From CAVTJX01 sp963735175 (GTDB lineage Bacteria; Electryoneota; RPQS01), in the NCBI GenBank assembly GCA_963735175.1, contig CAVTJX010000009.1:1-64000 (forward strand): a DNA stretch of 64,000 bases, in the 5' to 3' direction. Positions 42,569 to 51,588 of this stretch are shown piece after piece. The notes beneath the pieces were generated by a model. The model made no database searches. It was not told the DNA's origin and saw only the letters and a program-made list of their open reading frames with translations. Positions within the stretch are counted from its first letter, which is position 1. Each line of letters begins with the position of its first letter. Position numbers and translations under genes: made by a program.

Positions 42569-42780
42569 CGTTCGATCCGTAGCGCTGGCGCCCATATTTG
42601 CCGCCGCTGCGCGGGCTGGATCTTCACCACGCCGTGCGGCCTCTCCAGAGGCCGCCGTCTGCGAACGTGACGCGAACGTGACGTTCGATCCAAGGCGCTT
42701 GCGCCGCTGATTACCGCGCACGCAGACGCGCAAGCTGAAGGACGCCGTGGCGGGTCTCCAGACCCGCCCGTCTGTCTCTA
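42559..42780. repeat. Cluster of two R1 and two R2 repeats
   Basis: R1 copies at 42559-42634 (contains the SRPBCC stop) and 42661-42741. R2 copies: GCGGCCTCTCCAGAGGCCGC (42636-42655) and GGCGGGTCTCCAGACCCGCC (42749-42768). R1 and R2 alternate. The stretch 42569-42855 holds no gene. Confidence 0.88.
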
Positions 42781-42855
42781 TCTCTTCCTGACGCGGAAGT
42801 CAAGGACGAAAGCAATGAACGAGGCGCGAGCAATCGCGCCTGGTGTTTGTTCAGC

Positions 42856-43104
42856 CTATTGCCGCAGCACCCACGCAAACACCGCCGCCGTGCTGCTCAG
42901 AAACAGCCCGGTCATCAACCCGATCATCCAACGGCGGAAGGCCTCCAGCGCGGCGATGCGTTCGCGGTGAGCGGCCACGGTCGTTTCAAGCCCGTGGGCA
43001 AGGGCGGAGAGTTCGCGCCGCAGCCCACCGATCTGCTCGGCCAGATCCGCCACCCGCGCCTCGACGCGCCCCAGCGAGCGCTCGAAAGATTGTTCCGTAT
43101 CCAT
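42856..43104 (-). CDS. XhlA-like coiled-coil membrane protein
   Basis: An 82-residue protein. A long heptad helix (RVEARVADLAEQIGGLRRELSALAHGLETTVAAHRERIAALEAF) is followed by one membrane segment (MIGLMTGLFLSSTAAVFAWVL) and a short end RQ. This layout is that of XhlA-type hemolysin/phage lysis proteins that work with a holin. It lies 45 bases downstream of the protease-like gene on the same strand, in keeping with a phage lysis role; sequence similarity alone does not prove it. Confidence 0.5.
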   Translation of the reverse strand: MDTEQSFERSLGRVEARVADLAEQIGGLRRELSALAHGLETTVAAHRERIAALEAFRRWMIGLMTGLFLSSTAAVFAWVLRQ

Positions 43105-43149
43105 AATGATTCCTCCTCATCGGCCGGGTTTCTGTTCGTCGTTCCTCGT

Positions 43150-43862
43150 TCATCGTTCCTCGTTCAGCGTTTCTTCCGCCAGCGGCGTCAGCGCCTCGTA
43201 CGTTTTCCCGCCGATGCGCAGCGTGATTTTTTTCTGGCCTTTGATGGCCTTTTTCAGCTCCGCGATCGCGGCGAGAATTCCCGTGCCCGGCTCCGCGCCG
43301 CGATACACGAAGCTGCCCTCCAGCACGCGTTCGATGCCGTCGTAGTAATAGTGGCAGAGCCGCAGGCCATAAAGCGCGCCCGGCTCGTGTTCGCATTGGC
43401 GGATGTCCTTGCCGCAGATCGAACAGGCGGGCTTGTCGAAAACAAACGAGATCGAAGCTTCGCTGATGATGCCCGCGTCCAGCAGCACGCGGAAATCCTC
43501 CGCGGCGGAATGCGCCTTCGGCCAGTAGAATTTCGGCACGATGTAACGGTGGCCCAAGATGCTCTTCCATGCTGCCGCCGAAGAAGCGGGCCACGGCGAG
43601 ACTCTGGCGGTTGTGGCCGATGAGCGCCGGCGCGCCGTGGGTCAGACTCAGGACACGCGGCAGATCGGCGGTGCGAAAGCAGCCGAACTGGCTGTCCACG
43701 GCGTCGCCCGCGAGGCGGCAGCGGCGCACATAAGATATCGCTTTCAGAAAGCGCAACCAGCGGCGGATTGGGGAGGGACTGAATCCCATCCAGATTAGAA
43801 GCCCCGTCCAACTCCGCCTGCGGCAGGAGCGGTCCGGAAAGTCGTTGCAGAATCACGTGCAT
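43150..43862 (-). pseudogene. Phage prohead-protease-like protein, frameshifted
   Basis: The best part is MGHRYIVPKFYWPKAHSAAEDFRVLLDAGIISEASISFVFDKPACSICGKDIRQCEHEPGALYG. The 'EASISFxF...CSICGKD..CEHxPG' pattern occurs in head-maturation proteases of several tailed-phage groups. Upstream parts are readable in other frames (CRLAGDAVDSQFGCFRTADLPRVLSL and MHVILQRLSGPLLPQAELDGASN), so at least two indels exist near 43550 and 43760. A simple GAACGAGGAACG repeat at its end supplies the last codons (EETLNEER). Catalytic residues cannot be assigned. It sits between the XhlA-like protein and the portal. Confidence 0.5.
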
Positions 43863-44154
43863 CTCCCATGGGTTATTAAAATGGCTGGAGTAGAAACGAT
43901 GCTGTGGGTCGCGGTCGACATCCAATGGTTGAAAACCACCGCTGCCACGGATCTGGCTCAGAAAAACCGATGATAAACACTCCGGTTCTGTTCCGTTAAA
44001 TCCCGCTGTTACGGGCGGATTGCGTTCATGTAGGGATTCTCCAACACGATGGCATGTATACCCGACCCCGCCTACTATACTTGCTACAATCGGCATATCG
44101 CTTGCATTAACGAGATCCGGAAAGCAAGTGAAACGAAAATAAATGAGGTACGCT

Positions 44155-44781
44155 ATGCAGCCGAATCTGAAATCCAACCTGATCCTCTGGATCGTCATTG
44201 CGGCGGCGATGACATTGCTGCTGTCGGCTTGCAGCATGGATTCGAGTCCCGTCAGCGTCCCGGTCGAGGCGACGAGTGCGACGCAGGAGTACCAGTATCC
44301 ACCGTTTGACCCGAACGCTGCCGCCAATGGTCCCGAACCGGGATTCCGTTTTGTGCGGATGCGGGGCGGGGCCGGCGCCCTCGATGCCGTCAACTGTGAT
44401 CCAATGCAGGCGTCCCGCGTCTGTGACCCGTGGCGGTCGAACACGGTGGTGGTTCCGCTGGTCAGTGTTTACATTCCGTCCGGCGTCAACCCCACCCGGA
44501 CGACGATCCGCATCGAAGCGGCCAGCGGGTGCGTGGCGTTAGCGGATTTCTACCCGCATCCCTATCAGTTCAACGGCTATGTGCAGATTCGCTGGAATCT
44601 GAATGCCCTGGATTTGCCGGATCACTTCGATTACACGAGCCTCGTGCCCTACTACGTGACCGACGAGGGTGTGTACGAACGCATGCCCTACACCCTCAGC
44701 TATGATCATGACACCCTGACCCTCTACACGAACCACTTCTCGCGCTACATCCTCGGCGCGCCGGTGACGTCCGGCGACTAA
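44155..44781 (+). CDS. Lipoprotein, unknown function
   Basis: A 208-residue protein with a clear lipobox LLLSAC, so Cys at about 26 is lipidated. The mature chain begins SMDSSPVSV and contains beta-type sequence: TVVVPLVSVYIPSGVNPTRTTIRIEAASGCVALADF, and the end LYTNHFSRYILGAPV resembles ZU5-like or 'beta-sandwich' exported proteins. ATG 44155 has TGAGGT 7 bases upstream. It is on the plus strand between two phage genes of the minus strand. A good terminator follows. Confidence 0.75.
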   Translation: MQPNLKSNLILWIVIAAAMTLLLSACSMDSSPVSVPVEATSATQEYQYPPFDPNAAANGPEPGFRFVRMRGGAGALDAVNCDPMQASRVCDPWRSNTVVVPLVSVYIPSGVNPTRTTIRIEAASGCVALADFYPHPYQFNGYVQIRWNLNALDLPDHFDYTSLVPYYVTDEGVYERMPYTLSYDHDTLTLYTNHFSRYILGAPVTSGD

Positions 44782-44807
44782 AGCGATCCTTCAACCCCTC
44801 ACCCTAC

Positions 44808-44845
44808 CGGCGGCGGACTCCTTAGCGGGTCCGCCGCCGCTTTAT
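44808..44845 (+). terminator. Terminator of the lipoprotein gene
   Basis: CGGCGGCGGAC (44808-44818) / GTCCGCCGCCG (44829-44839), then CTTTATT. Confidence 0.82.
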
Positions 44846-44858
44846 TCACGGCTATTCA

Positions 44859-44944
44859 CTGCTAGCCAACCCGCTCCTGCGGGTTGGATTCGTTTTGCGG
44901 CGGCCTTGTGAATTGAATCCAGCACGCGGGAGCGTGCTGGCTAG
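44859..44944. repeat. Nested palindromes forming a long mirrored element
   Basis: CTAGCCAACCCGC-tcct-GCGGGTTGGA, 30 bases, then TCCAGCACGC-ggga-GCGTGCTGGCTAG. Two hairpins whose outer ends (CTAGCCA / TGGCTAG) also pair with each other. It abuts the end of the portal gene. Confidence 0.8.
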
Positions 44945-44957
44945 AAATGTTGTATCG

Positions 44958-46272
44958 TCAGTTCTTCAGAACATTTTCCGCGTATGCCGCTCCGTAGCCC
45001 AGTTCGCGCGCGCCGTCGTCTTTCGAGATGTAGCCCGCGCGGACTTTCTTGTCCACGGTGTCGAACTCCACCGCCGCAGCCTGCATTCGCGAGAGCAGGA
45101 ACGGATCCTGGTTGGGCGCGAACACGTGATCGCTGCTGACGGGGATTCCCTTCATCTTCAGTTCGGTGTTGCGCAGCCAGTTGCCCAGCGACGCGCCGAG
45201 GCTCTGTACGCTGTCGACGATCTGCATCAGCAGATTGAACTGTGCCTCCACCCAGTTCTTGGTGGTGCCGTGGCTGCGGCCGAGCACCCACGGAAAGAGC
45301 CGCAGGCCGGTGATCACGTCCTCGATCACCTGCTCGCGGTTCATCCGCCACACAAAGCCGCGATGCTGGTCGCCGCCGATCACCGTCACTTCCACGTCGT
45401 CCCAGGTGAAGATATTGTCGTCGGGTTCGAGGCGGGTGAACTGCCGCACGGTGTCGTCGAAGTAGTTGTTGATCCGCTTCTGGTACTCGCGTTCGGTTTC
45501 GTGGGAGAGCGCCTTGGGCGGCCGCACGCGAATTTGCAGCCGTGGTGTGCCCGCGTTGCGCGCGCTGCGCGCCATATCAGACAGCATCGCCTCCTGAATC
45601 TGCGCCACGAAGGGAATCGAGGCAAACGGCTCGATGCCGCGCGGGTTGGTGATGTCGGCCCCCAGTGTGGCGAAGAAGAAGCGTTCCGGCGAGAGATAGG
45701 TGCGCTTGCCCTGCTCGATCCTCGACGTACGCCCGCCAGCGGCCATCACGCTCCCAGCGCAGCGAGTCCGGATCGAGCGTGTGGAAGTAGTCGATCCCCG
45801 ACCCGTCCGCCAGCGGCACGATCTCGCCGATGAAGCTGCCCACAGTGAAGAGTTCAAGGAAGAACTGTTCCGTGAGCTGTTTCAGCGCGCCGCGCCGCAC
45901 GAACGGATTTTCGAGGATTCGTCCGTCCAGCGCTTCAATCACGCGCATCGCGGCCTGCTTGTCGCGTTCGTGGCCGTCCAGCGTGTAGCTCTGCTCTGTG
46001 GCGCAAAGATGCACCCATGACCACACCGCCGAGCAGATAATCGGCACGTGATCGCGCAGGTAGCGGTAGAATTCGGCGCGGTTCGCGCCCATCCACACGA
46101 AGTCCTGCCCGTCCAGTGTGGTCGTGAACAGATTCGAGGTCACGGTCGTCTGCGCCGGCGTCGTGTTGGGAGTGGCGTGCGGCGTATGCGGCACGGTCAT
46201 CCCGCGTTGTGTTTGCACGCGCGGCGGCACGAGCGGCCGCTGCAAGGGTTTGCGAAAGAAAGGAAGCTGCAT
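44958..46272 (-). pseudogene. Phage portal protein, one frameshift
   Basis: Two frames join near 45725 to give about 435 residues. N-terminal part: MQLPFFRKPLQRPLVPPRVQ, YLRDHVPIICSAVWSWVHLCAT, LKQLTEQFFLELFTVGSFIGEIVPLADGSGIDYFHTLDPDSLRWE. C-terminal part: GADITNPRGIEPFASIPFVAQIQEAMLSDMARSARNAG, RINNYFDDTVRQF, VIGGDQHRGFVWRMNREQVIEDVITGLRLFPWVLG, ending YAENVLKN. The helical middle and the order of elements match portal proteins of tailed phages, the dodecameric DNA gate of the head. GGAG precedes ATG 46272. A remnant of its 5' end is found again at 49619-49657. Confidence 0.78.
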
Positions 46273-46412
46273 GAAGACTCCGAGGAAAAGTGTGAATTAA
46301 GCCGGGGCCGCTGTTGCCTCTAAATACTCTGTGTGCCGCGTAAAAAGACTGTTCTCGGCCACGGCACGGCGGGATAGAAAATGTGGATTTTTGATGGCAA
46401 CCGAATTATTTC

Positions 46413-46441
46413 TTGTGATTCTAAACCGCGCAGACTATCTT
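46413..46441 (+). promoter_or_regulatory. Promoter of LVIVD propeller gene 1
   Basis: TTGTGA (46413-46418), 17 bases, TATCTT (46436-46441), the -10 preceded by GAC. The second LVIVD gene has the same -10 context. Confidence 0.65.
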
Positions 46442-46496
46442 ATATTCGATTGCGAACCTTGTAGTTTACGGTGATCATTCGGAAAAGAAGGTTGCC

Positions 46497-49400
46497 ATGA
46501 AATGGGTCAAAGGTATTGTCATCAATCTGCTGGCTTTGTGCGCCCTGCCCGCATTTGCGCAGGACAGTCTGAACATGAGCCGCGTCTGGCAGGCGCCGCA
46601 ATTTCTCTTGGCGGAGGATGTCGCTGTGCAGGGCAACTATGCGTACGTTATCAACTACCAGCGGCTGGCTGCAGGTGATGGATATCAGCAATCCGACGAT
46701 ACCGGTGGACGTGGGATGTGCGAATTTGTCCGCCGATAACTGCCGCTCCATCGCTCTGAGTGGCGATTACGCTTACGTGGTGTCGTACGTCAGCGGCCTC
46801 AAAGTGGTCAATATCAGTAATCCCACAGCGCCGGCAGAGGTCGGATCCTATCCCATGTCGTATTACATGGAAGATGTCGCTGTCCAGGGGAATTACCTGT
46901 TTGCGGCCTGTGAGGAAGCCGGGCTGTACATCCTGAATATCAGCACGCCCGCCGCACCGGTCTTTACGGGACTCTACAACACGGCAAGCGCGGCGAAAGC
47001 CGTCGAAGTCCAGGGGAAATATGCGTATGTTGCTGACTACAGCGATGGTCTGCGCATTCTCAACATCAGTAACCCGTCATCACCGCTGCAGGTAGGCTTT
47101 GTGGACACGCCCGGATCCGCTTATGATGTGGCGGTCGCCGGCAATACCGCCTACGTGGCCGACTGGGGCGGTGGGTTGCGCATCATTGACGCCGGTAATC
47201 CGGCCGCTCCGGTGGAAATCGGCTCGTTCACTACGGCCAACGCAATGTTGAAGGTGGCGATTTCCGGAAATCGTGCCTTCATCTGCGAGCAATTCACCCG
47301 GCTGCGTGTCGTCGATGTGACGAATCCCGCCGCGCCGGTTGCCGCGGACTCGTTCTCGCTGCGCCACTTCACGGAGGGCCTCGCGGCGAGCGGTAATTAT
47401 GTCTATGTGGCCGACAATCAGGCAGGCTTGGTGGTGATCGCCTTCGATCCGGCACCCGACCCCGCGCCGGTCACGTCGCGCGTTACGACGCAAGAGTACG
47501 CGGTTACGGTCAACGGCACCCGTGCGTATGTTGCCGACGGCTCGGCCGGCCTGCGAATTTTCAACATCGCGATTCCGCTTGAACCACTCGCGTTGGGCGT
47601 GTTCGACACGCCGGGCTCGGCCAGGGGAGTGGCGGTGTCCACGGACGGCCGGCTTACCTATGTTGCGGACGGGAGCGCCGGGTTGCGGATTATCAATACG
47701 GCCAATCCCGCCGCACCCGCAGAGACCGGGAGTTATGACACTCCCGGGAACGCAAACGGAGTGGTGGAGGTGGGCGACTATGCCTATGTGGCGGATGGCA
47801 CCAGTGGACTGCGAATCATCAACATCAGTAATTCGTCAGCGCCCGCGGAAACAGGCTTCATTGACACTCCCGGCAATGCGCAGGCCGTGGCCCTCCGTGG
47901 CAATTATGCATGGGTGGCGGATCACGATGGAGGACTGCGGTCCTATGATATCAGCAATCCGGCCCTGCCTGTTGCCGCGGGCACGTTTATCGGTGTGGAT
48001 GCCACGGGCATCACCGTGAGCGGCCATTATGCCTATCTGTCCGACGGGGCGGGAGGTCTTCGCGTGCTGGATATCAGCAATCCCAGTCTGCCTGTCGAAA
48101 GCGGTGGGTATCTCACTACCGGTCCTGCCAGGTGCGCCGCGCTGCGGGGCAACCTCGCTTACGTGGTGACGGGCACCTCCGGCTTGCGGGTGATGGATCT
48201 GAGCGATGTCACGGCCCCGGTGGAAGGCGGGTATTTCGATCCTCCCGGCAACCAAGTGGGAATCGCCATCTCCGGCAACTATGCCTTCCTGGCCGACGCC
48301 GGAGGCATTTTGTGGGTGTTCAGTCTCGGCACCGTTCCGGCGCCAACCGTTGCCGGCCAGACTTGGTACACCGGCTATGCCTACGATGTGGCGAAAAGCG
48401 GAGCTTTCCTCTACGTGGCCGTGGCGGATAAGAGCGTACACGTGTACAATGTCGGTAATCCTTCCCATCCCACACCGACCGGCTCTTTTTTCGATGGGAA
48501 TACGTATACCGAAGGCGTGACGATCGCGGGGAATCTGGCGTATGTCGCCGCCGGCCTGATTGGCGTGCGCATTTTTGATATCTCGAACCCCGCGAACATG
48601 ACACAGATCGGTTCCATTCTCACGCCGGGCTATTGCTACAGCACGACGATTCGTGACAGCCTCGCATTTACCGCCGACGGCATCTATGGTCTGCGCATCG
48701 ACAATATCAGCGATCCCACGAGCCCGCACGCTCGCAGCAGTTGGCTGGTCGGCGTGACCGGGGCGAGTGCTTACCACGTGGCCGTCAGCGACACGCGGGC
48801 ATTCGTCGCCTACGGTAAAACCGGACTGCGCGTCCTCGATATCAGCAATCCCACCACTCCAACTCCGCTCACGTCGTTTTTTGTGGATTCCACCGCCGAA
48901 GCTCGCGACGTCGTGGTCGTGGGCAATCTCGCGTATGTGGCGATGAGCGGGTTCGGCCTTTTTATTGTGGACGTCAGCTTGCCGGGCGCGTGTGTCCAAA
49001 TCGGCTATTACAACACGCCGGGCTTGGCGCAGGGGTTGTGTGTGCTCAACAACACGGTGTTCGTGGCCGACGGCTCGGCAGGACTGCGCGCGATTCGCGT
49101 GGACAATCCGGCCGCGCCCGTCGAAGTGGCGTACTATAACACTCCGGGAATCGCCCGCCGTGTAATCGTGGACGGCACTCTGGCCTACGTGGCTGATGAA
49201 ACGTATCTCGGAATCTACGATGTGACGAATGCTTTCAGCCCGCCCGCGCCGCCACTCGCACCGCAGCAGTTGGCATGTGACATGCCGCCGGGCGCTCCGG
49301 GCGTGCGCCTGACGTGGAATCCCGTCACGCAGGATACCAGCGGCAATCCGCTGGTTGTGAGCCGCTATGTGATCTACCGGGCGGCGAGTGCGGATGCCGC

Positions 49401-49506
49401 CGTCTGGGATTCCATCGGTCAGCCGACGCCGCCAAATGCGACCGTGTTCTTTATTACCCCTTCATCCGACCACACGTATTATCAGGTGAAGGCGGTTGAG
49501 GATTAG
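46497..49506 (+). pseudogene. Secreted LVIVD-repeat propeller protein, one frameshift
   Basis: About 1,000 residues. Signal peptide (GIVINLLALCALPAFAQD), then around 20 LVIVD-type repeats of about 42 residues, each with the pattern 'GNYAYVADxxxGLRIINISNPxxPxxxGxYDTPGxA'. The repeats are expected to fold as beta-propeller blades, perhaps two or three propellers. The end is a fibronectin-like domain (GVRLTWNPVTQDTSGNPLVVSRYVIYRAAS) without the sorting signal. A frame change near 46665 (VINYQ/LQVMDISNP) breaks the N-terminal part. ATG 46497 has AAGAAGG upstream. It is on the opposite strand to the phage genes on both sides. Confidence 0.82.
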
Positions 49507-49512
49507 CACTCA

Positions 49513-49612
49513 GATGACGGCCAGAGGCCGACGGTGATAACGCGCGGGGTGCGGAAACCCCGCGCGGCGATGCAAATTTTATGGTAGGGGCGGACCCACG
49601 TGTCCGCCCTTT
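49513..49612 (+). repeat. Composite repeat after LVIVD gene 1
   Basis: GATGACGGCCAGAGGCCGAC, a stem CGCGCGGGG/CCCCGCGCG, then GTAGGGGCGGACCCACGTGT and a T run. Near-identical sequence lies at 51484-51588 after LVIVD gene 2; the stem differs by a compensated G-C to A-T pair. It should serve as terminator. Confidence 0.88.
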
Positions 49613-49618
49613 TTTTAT

Positions 49619-49657
49619 CCTGTCACAACGCGCTGTGGCACCAGCGGCCGCTGCATG
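49619..49657 (-). pseudogene. Remnant of the portal protein 5' end
   Basis: On the minus strand MQRPLVPQRVVTG and stop; compare portal residues LQRPLVPPRVQTQRG. The codons and the upstream GGAGTCTTC/GGGAGTCTCC match the real portal start at 46272, so this is a copied and shortened piece. A following block (CGGCCGGTGCCTCTAAACCCGCTGTC near 49736) likewise matches the sequence 5' of portal. Confidence 0.65.
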
Positions 49658-49682
49658 GAGACTCCCGAAAAGATTATTGTAG

Positions 49683-49702
49683 GGACATGGCATGCCATGT
49701 CC
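49683..49702. repeat. Perfect 20-base palindrome
   Basis: GGACATGGCATGCCATGTCC reads the same on both strands. It interrupts the region homologous to 46273-46330, so it was inserted after the duplication. Confidence 0.85.
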
Positions 49703-49852
49703 AACTGTGAAAAACGGCATTGCAAAGATCCGGAACGGCCGGTGCCTCTAAACCCGCTGTCGGTTCGTGAAGCAATTGGCAAATTACCATGGCATGGCCG
49801 GATGTATTCACGCATCTCGTTTTAACGGGTTGGATGGAAACGAGATGGACTA

Positions 49853-49881
49853 TTGCGTTCCGCCACATTTCCGACTATCTT
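49853..49881 (+). promoter_or_regulatory. Promoter of LVIVD propeller gene 2
   Basis: TTGCGT (49853-49858), 17 bases, TATCTT (49876-49881) preceded by CGAC, as for gene 1. Confidence 0.65.
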
Positions 49882-49939
49882 AAATATCTGTAATCGCGAC
49901 GGTGAATTGGCTGCCGAACAATGCCATAGGAAACCAGTC

Positions 49940-51467
49940 ATGCCCATGAAGAAAATTTTAGTGTTTGCCCTATTCGCGGCCTGTACCCTGCCCGCGTTCG
50001 CGCAGGACAGCCTGCACGTGAGCCGGATTTGGCAACAAAGTCAGTGGCAATATGCCTATGCAGTGGCGGTGCAAGGGAACTATGCCTATGTGGCGGATCG
50101 GGAAAGCGGGCTGCAGATCCTCAATATAAGCAATCCGGCCAGTCCAACTTGGGCAGGCGCTTATGACACGCAGGATTGGGCAAGGAACGTGGCGGTCAGC
50201 GGCACCTATGCCTATGTGGCGGCTAATGTAAGTGGCCTGCTGATCATCGACATCAGCAAACCGGCCAGCCCCACCCTAGCCGGCTATTATGACACGCCGG
50301 GCTATGCCTGGGATGTAACGGTCTGCGGAAGCTATGCCTACGTGGCGGATAATGGTGGTGGACTGCGAATTATCAACATCAGCAACCCGGCCACTCCGAC
50401 TCAAACCGGTTTTTACAACACACCGGAATATGCTTGGGGCGTGGCCATAAGTGGCAGCTACGCCTATGTTGCCAATTGGTACAACGGCCTTCGAATCATT
50501 GATGTCAGCAATCCCGCCACCCCGGTGGAAATAGGCTACTGCTACACACCGGACTGCGCCTATGACATAGCGGTCAGCGGTAACTATGCCTATGTGGCAG
50601 ATCGAGCAAGTGGGCTGCAAATCATCGACATCAGCAATCCGACCAGACCCGCCTTCGCAGGCGCGTATAACACACCGGGCTATGCTGTGGGTGTGGCGGT
50701 CAGAGGTTACTATGCGTATGTGGCGGATTACACCAGCGGGCTGCAGATCATCGACGTCAGCCATCCTGCCAGCCCCACATTGGCCGGTTACTATAATACT
50801 CCTGGCTCTGCAACGGGTGTCGCTGTGGATGGCTCTCTGGCCTACGTGGCGGACTTTAACTATTTCGGTATCTACGATTGTTCCGCAATCAGCGATATTC
50901 CTGAACCTGTCGAACTGCTTTCCTTCACGGCCATACCGGGCAATGGCGAAATTACTTTGGCTTGGCGCACGGCTTCGGAGCAGGACAACGCGCGGTTCGA
51001 AGATCGAGCGGGATAGCGCTATCGTTGTCAGCGTAGATGGGCATGGGACAAGCGCGAGCGAACACTCCTATAGCTGGACAGACACAGGTCTATTGAATGG
51101 ACGTGTCTATCGCTACACGCTGACCAGTGTTTCCACCGGTGGCGAACGGGAAGAACTGCAAAGAGTGAGTGCCTTGCCTACAGCAAGCGGCATATCGATG
51201 ATCACGAAATATGCGTTGCACGAAGCCTATCCCAATCCCTTCAATCCCACGACAACAATTACCTATGACCTTGTGGATGCCGGGCGCGTGTCACTTTCCG
51301 TTTATAACCTCATGGGGCAGAATGTGGCCACACTGGTGAACGGCGTTGAGCCATCCGGGCGGCATACGGTGACTTTTAATGCGACGGATTTGCCGAGCGG
51401 AACTTACATCACACGCCTCGATGCGAACGGTTTCCATGCTACGCAGAAGATGGTGCTGATGAAATAG
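49940..51467 (+). pseudogene. Secreted LVIVD-repeat propeller protein with sorting domain, one frameshift
   Basis: About 508 residues: signal peptide (KILVFALFAACTLPAFAQD), seven LVIVD repeats (DTPGYAWDVTVCGSYAYVADNGGGLRIINISNP and similar), enough for one seven-bladed propeller. A fibronectin-like domain (ITLAWRTASEQDNARFE) follows, broken by an indel near 51003, then SWTDTGLLNGRVYRYTLTSV. The C-terminal sorting domain starts EAYPNPFNPTTTITYDL and ends MVLMK. A paralogue of the gene at 46497-49506; the long version has lost the sorting domain and gained repeats. AGGA lies 8 bases before ATG 49940. Confidence 0.85.
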
Positions 51468-51483
51468 AAGTCGACGGCACGAA

Positions 51484-51588
51484 GATGACGGCCAGAGGCC
51501 GACGGTGATAACGCGCGGGATGCGGAAATCCCGCGCAGCGATCCAAATTTTATTGTAGGGGCGGACCCATGTGTCCGCCCGTTTTTTA
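51484..51588 (+). repeat. Composite repeat after LVIVD gene 2
   Basis: GATGACGGCCAGAGGCCGAC, stem CGCGCGGGA/TCCCGCGC, GTAGGGGCGGACCCATGTGT, T run. Runs into the stop codon of the terminase gene on the other strand. Confidence 0.88.

Noticed and set aside
47836..48999. 387-codon minus-strand reading opposite LVIVD gene 1
   Set aside because: A mirror of the repeat codons; the plus frame has signal peptide and propeller repeats.
46497..51467. LVIVD proteins as phage tail fibres
   Set aside because: Both have signal peptides, and one has a host-type YPNPFNP sorting domain; they are on the opposite strand with their own promoters.
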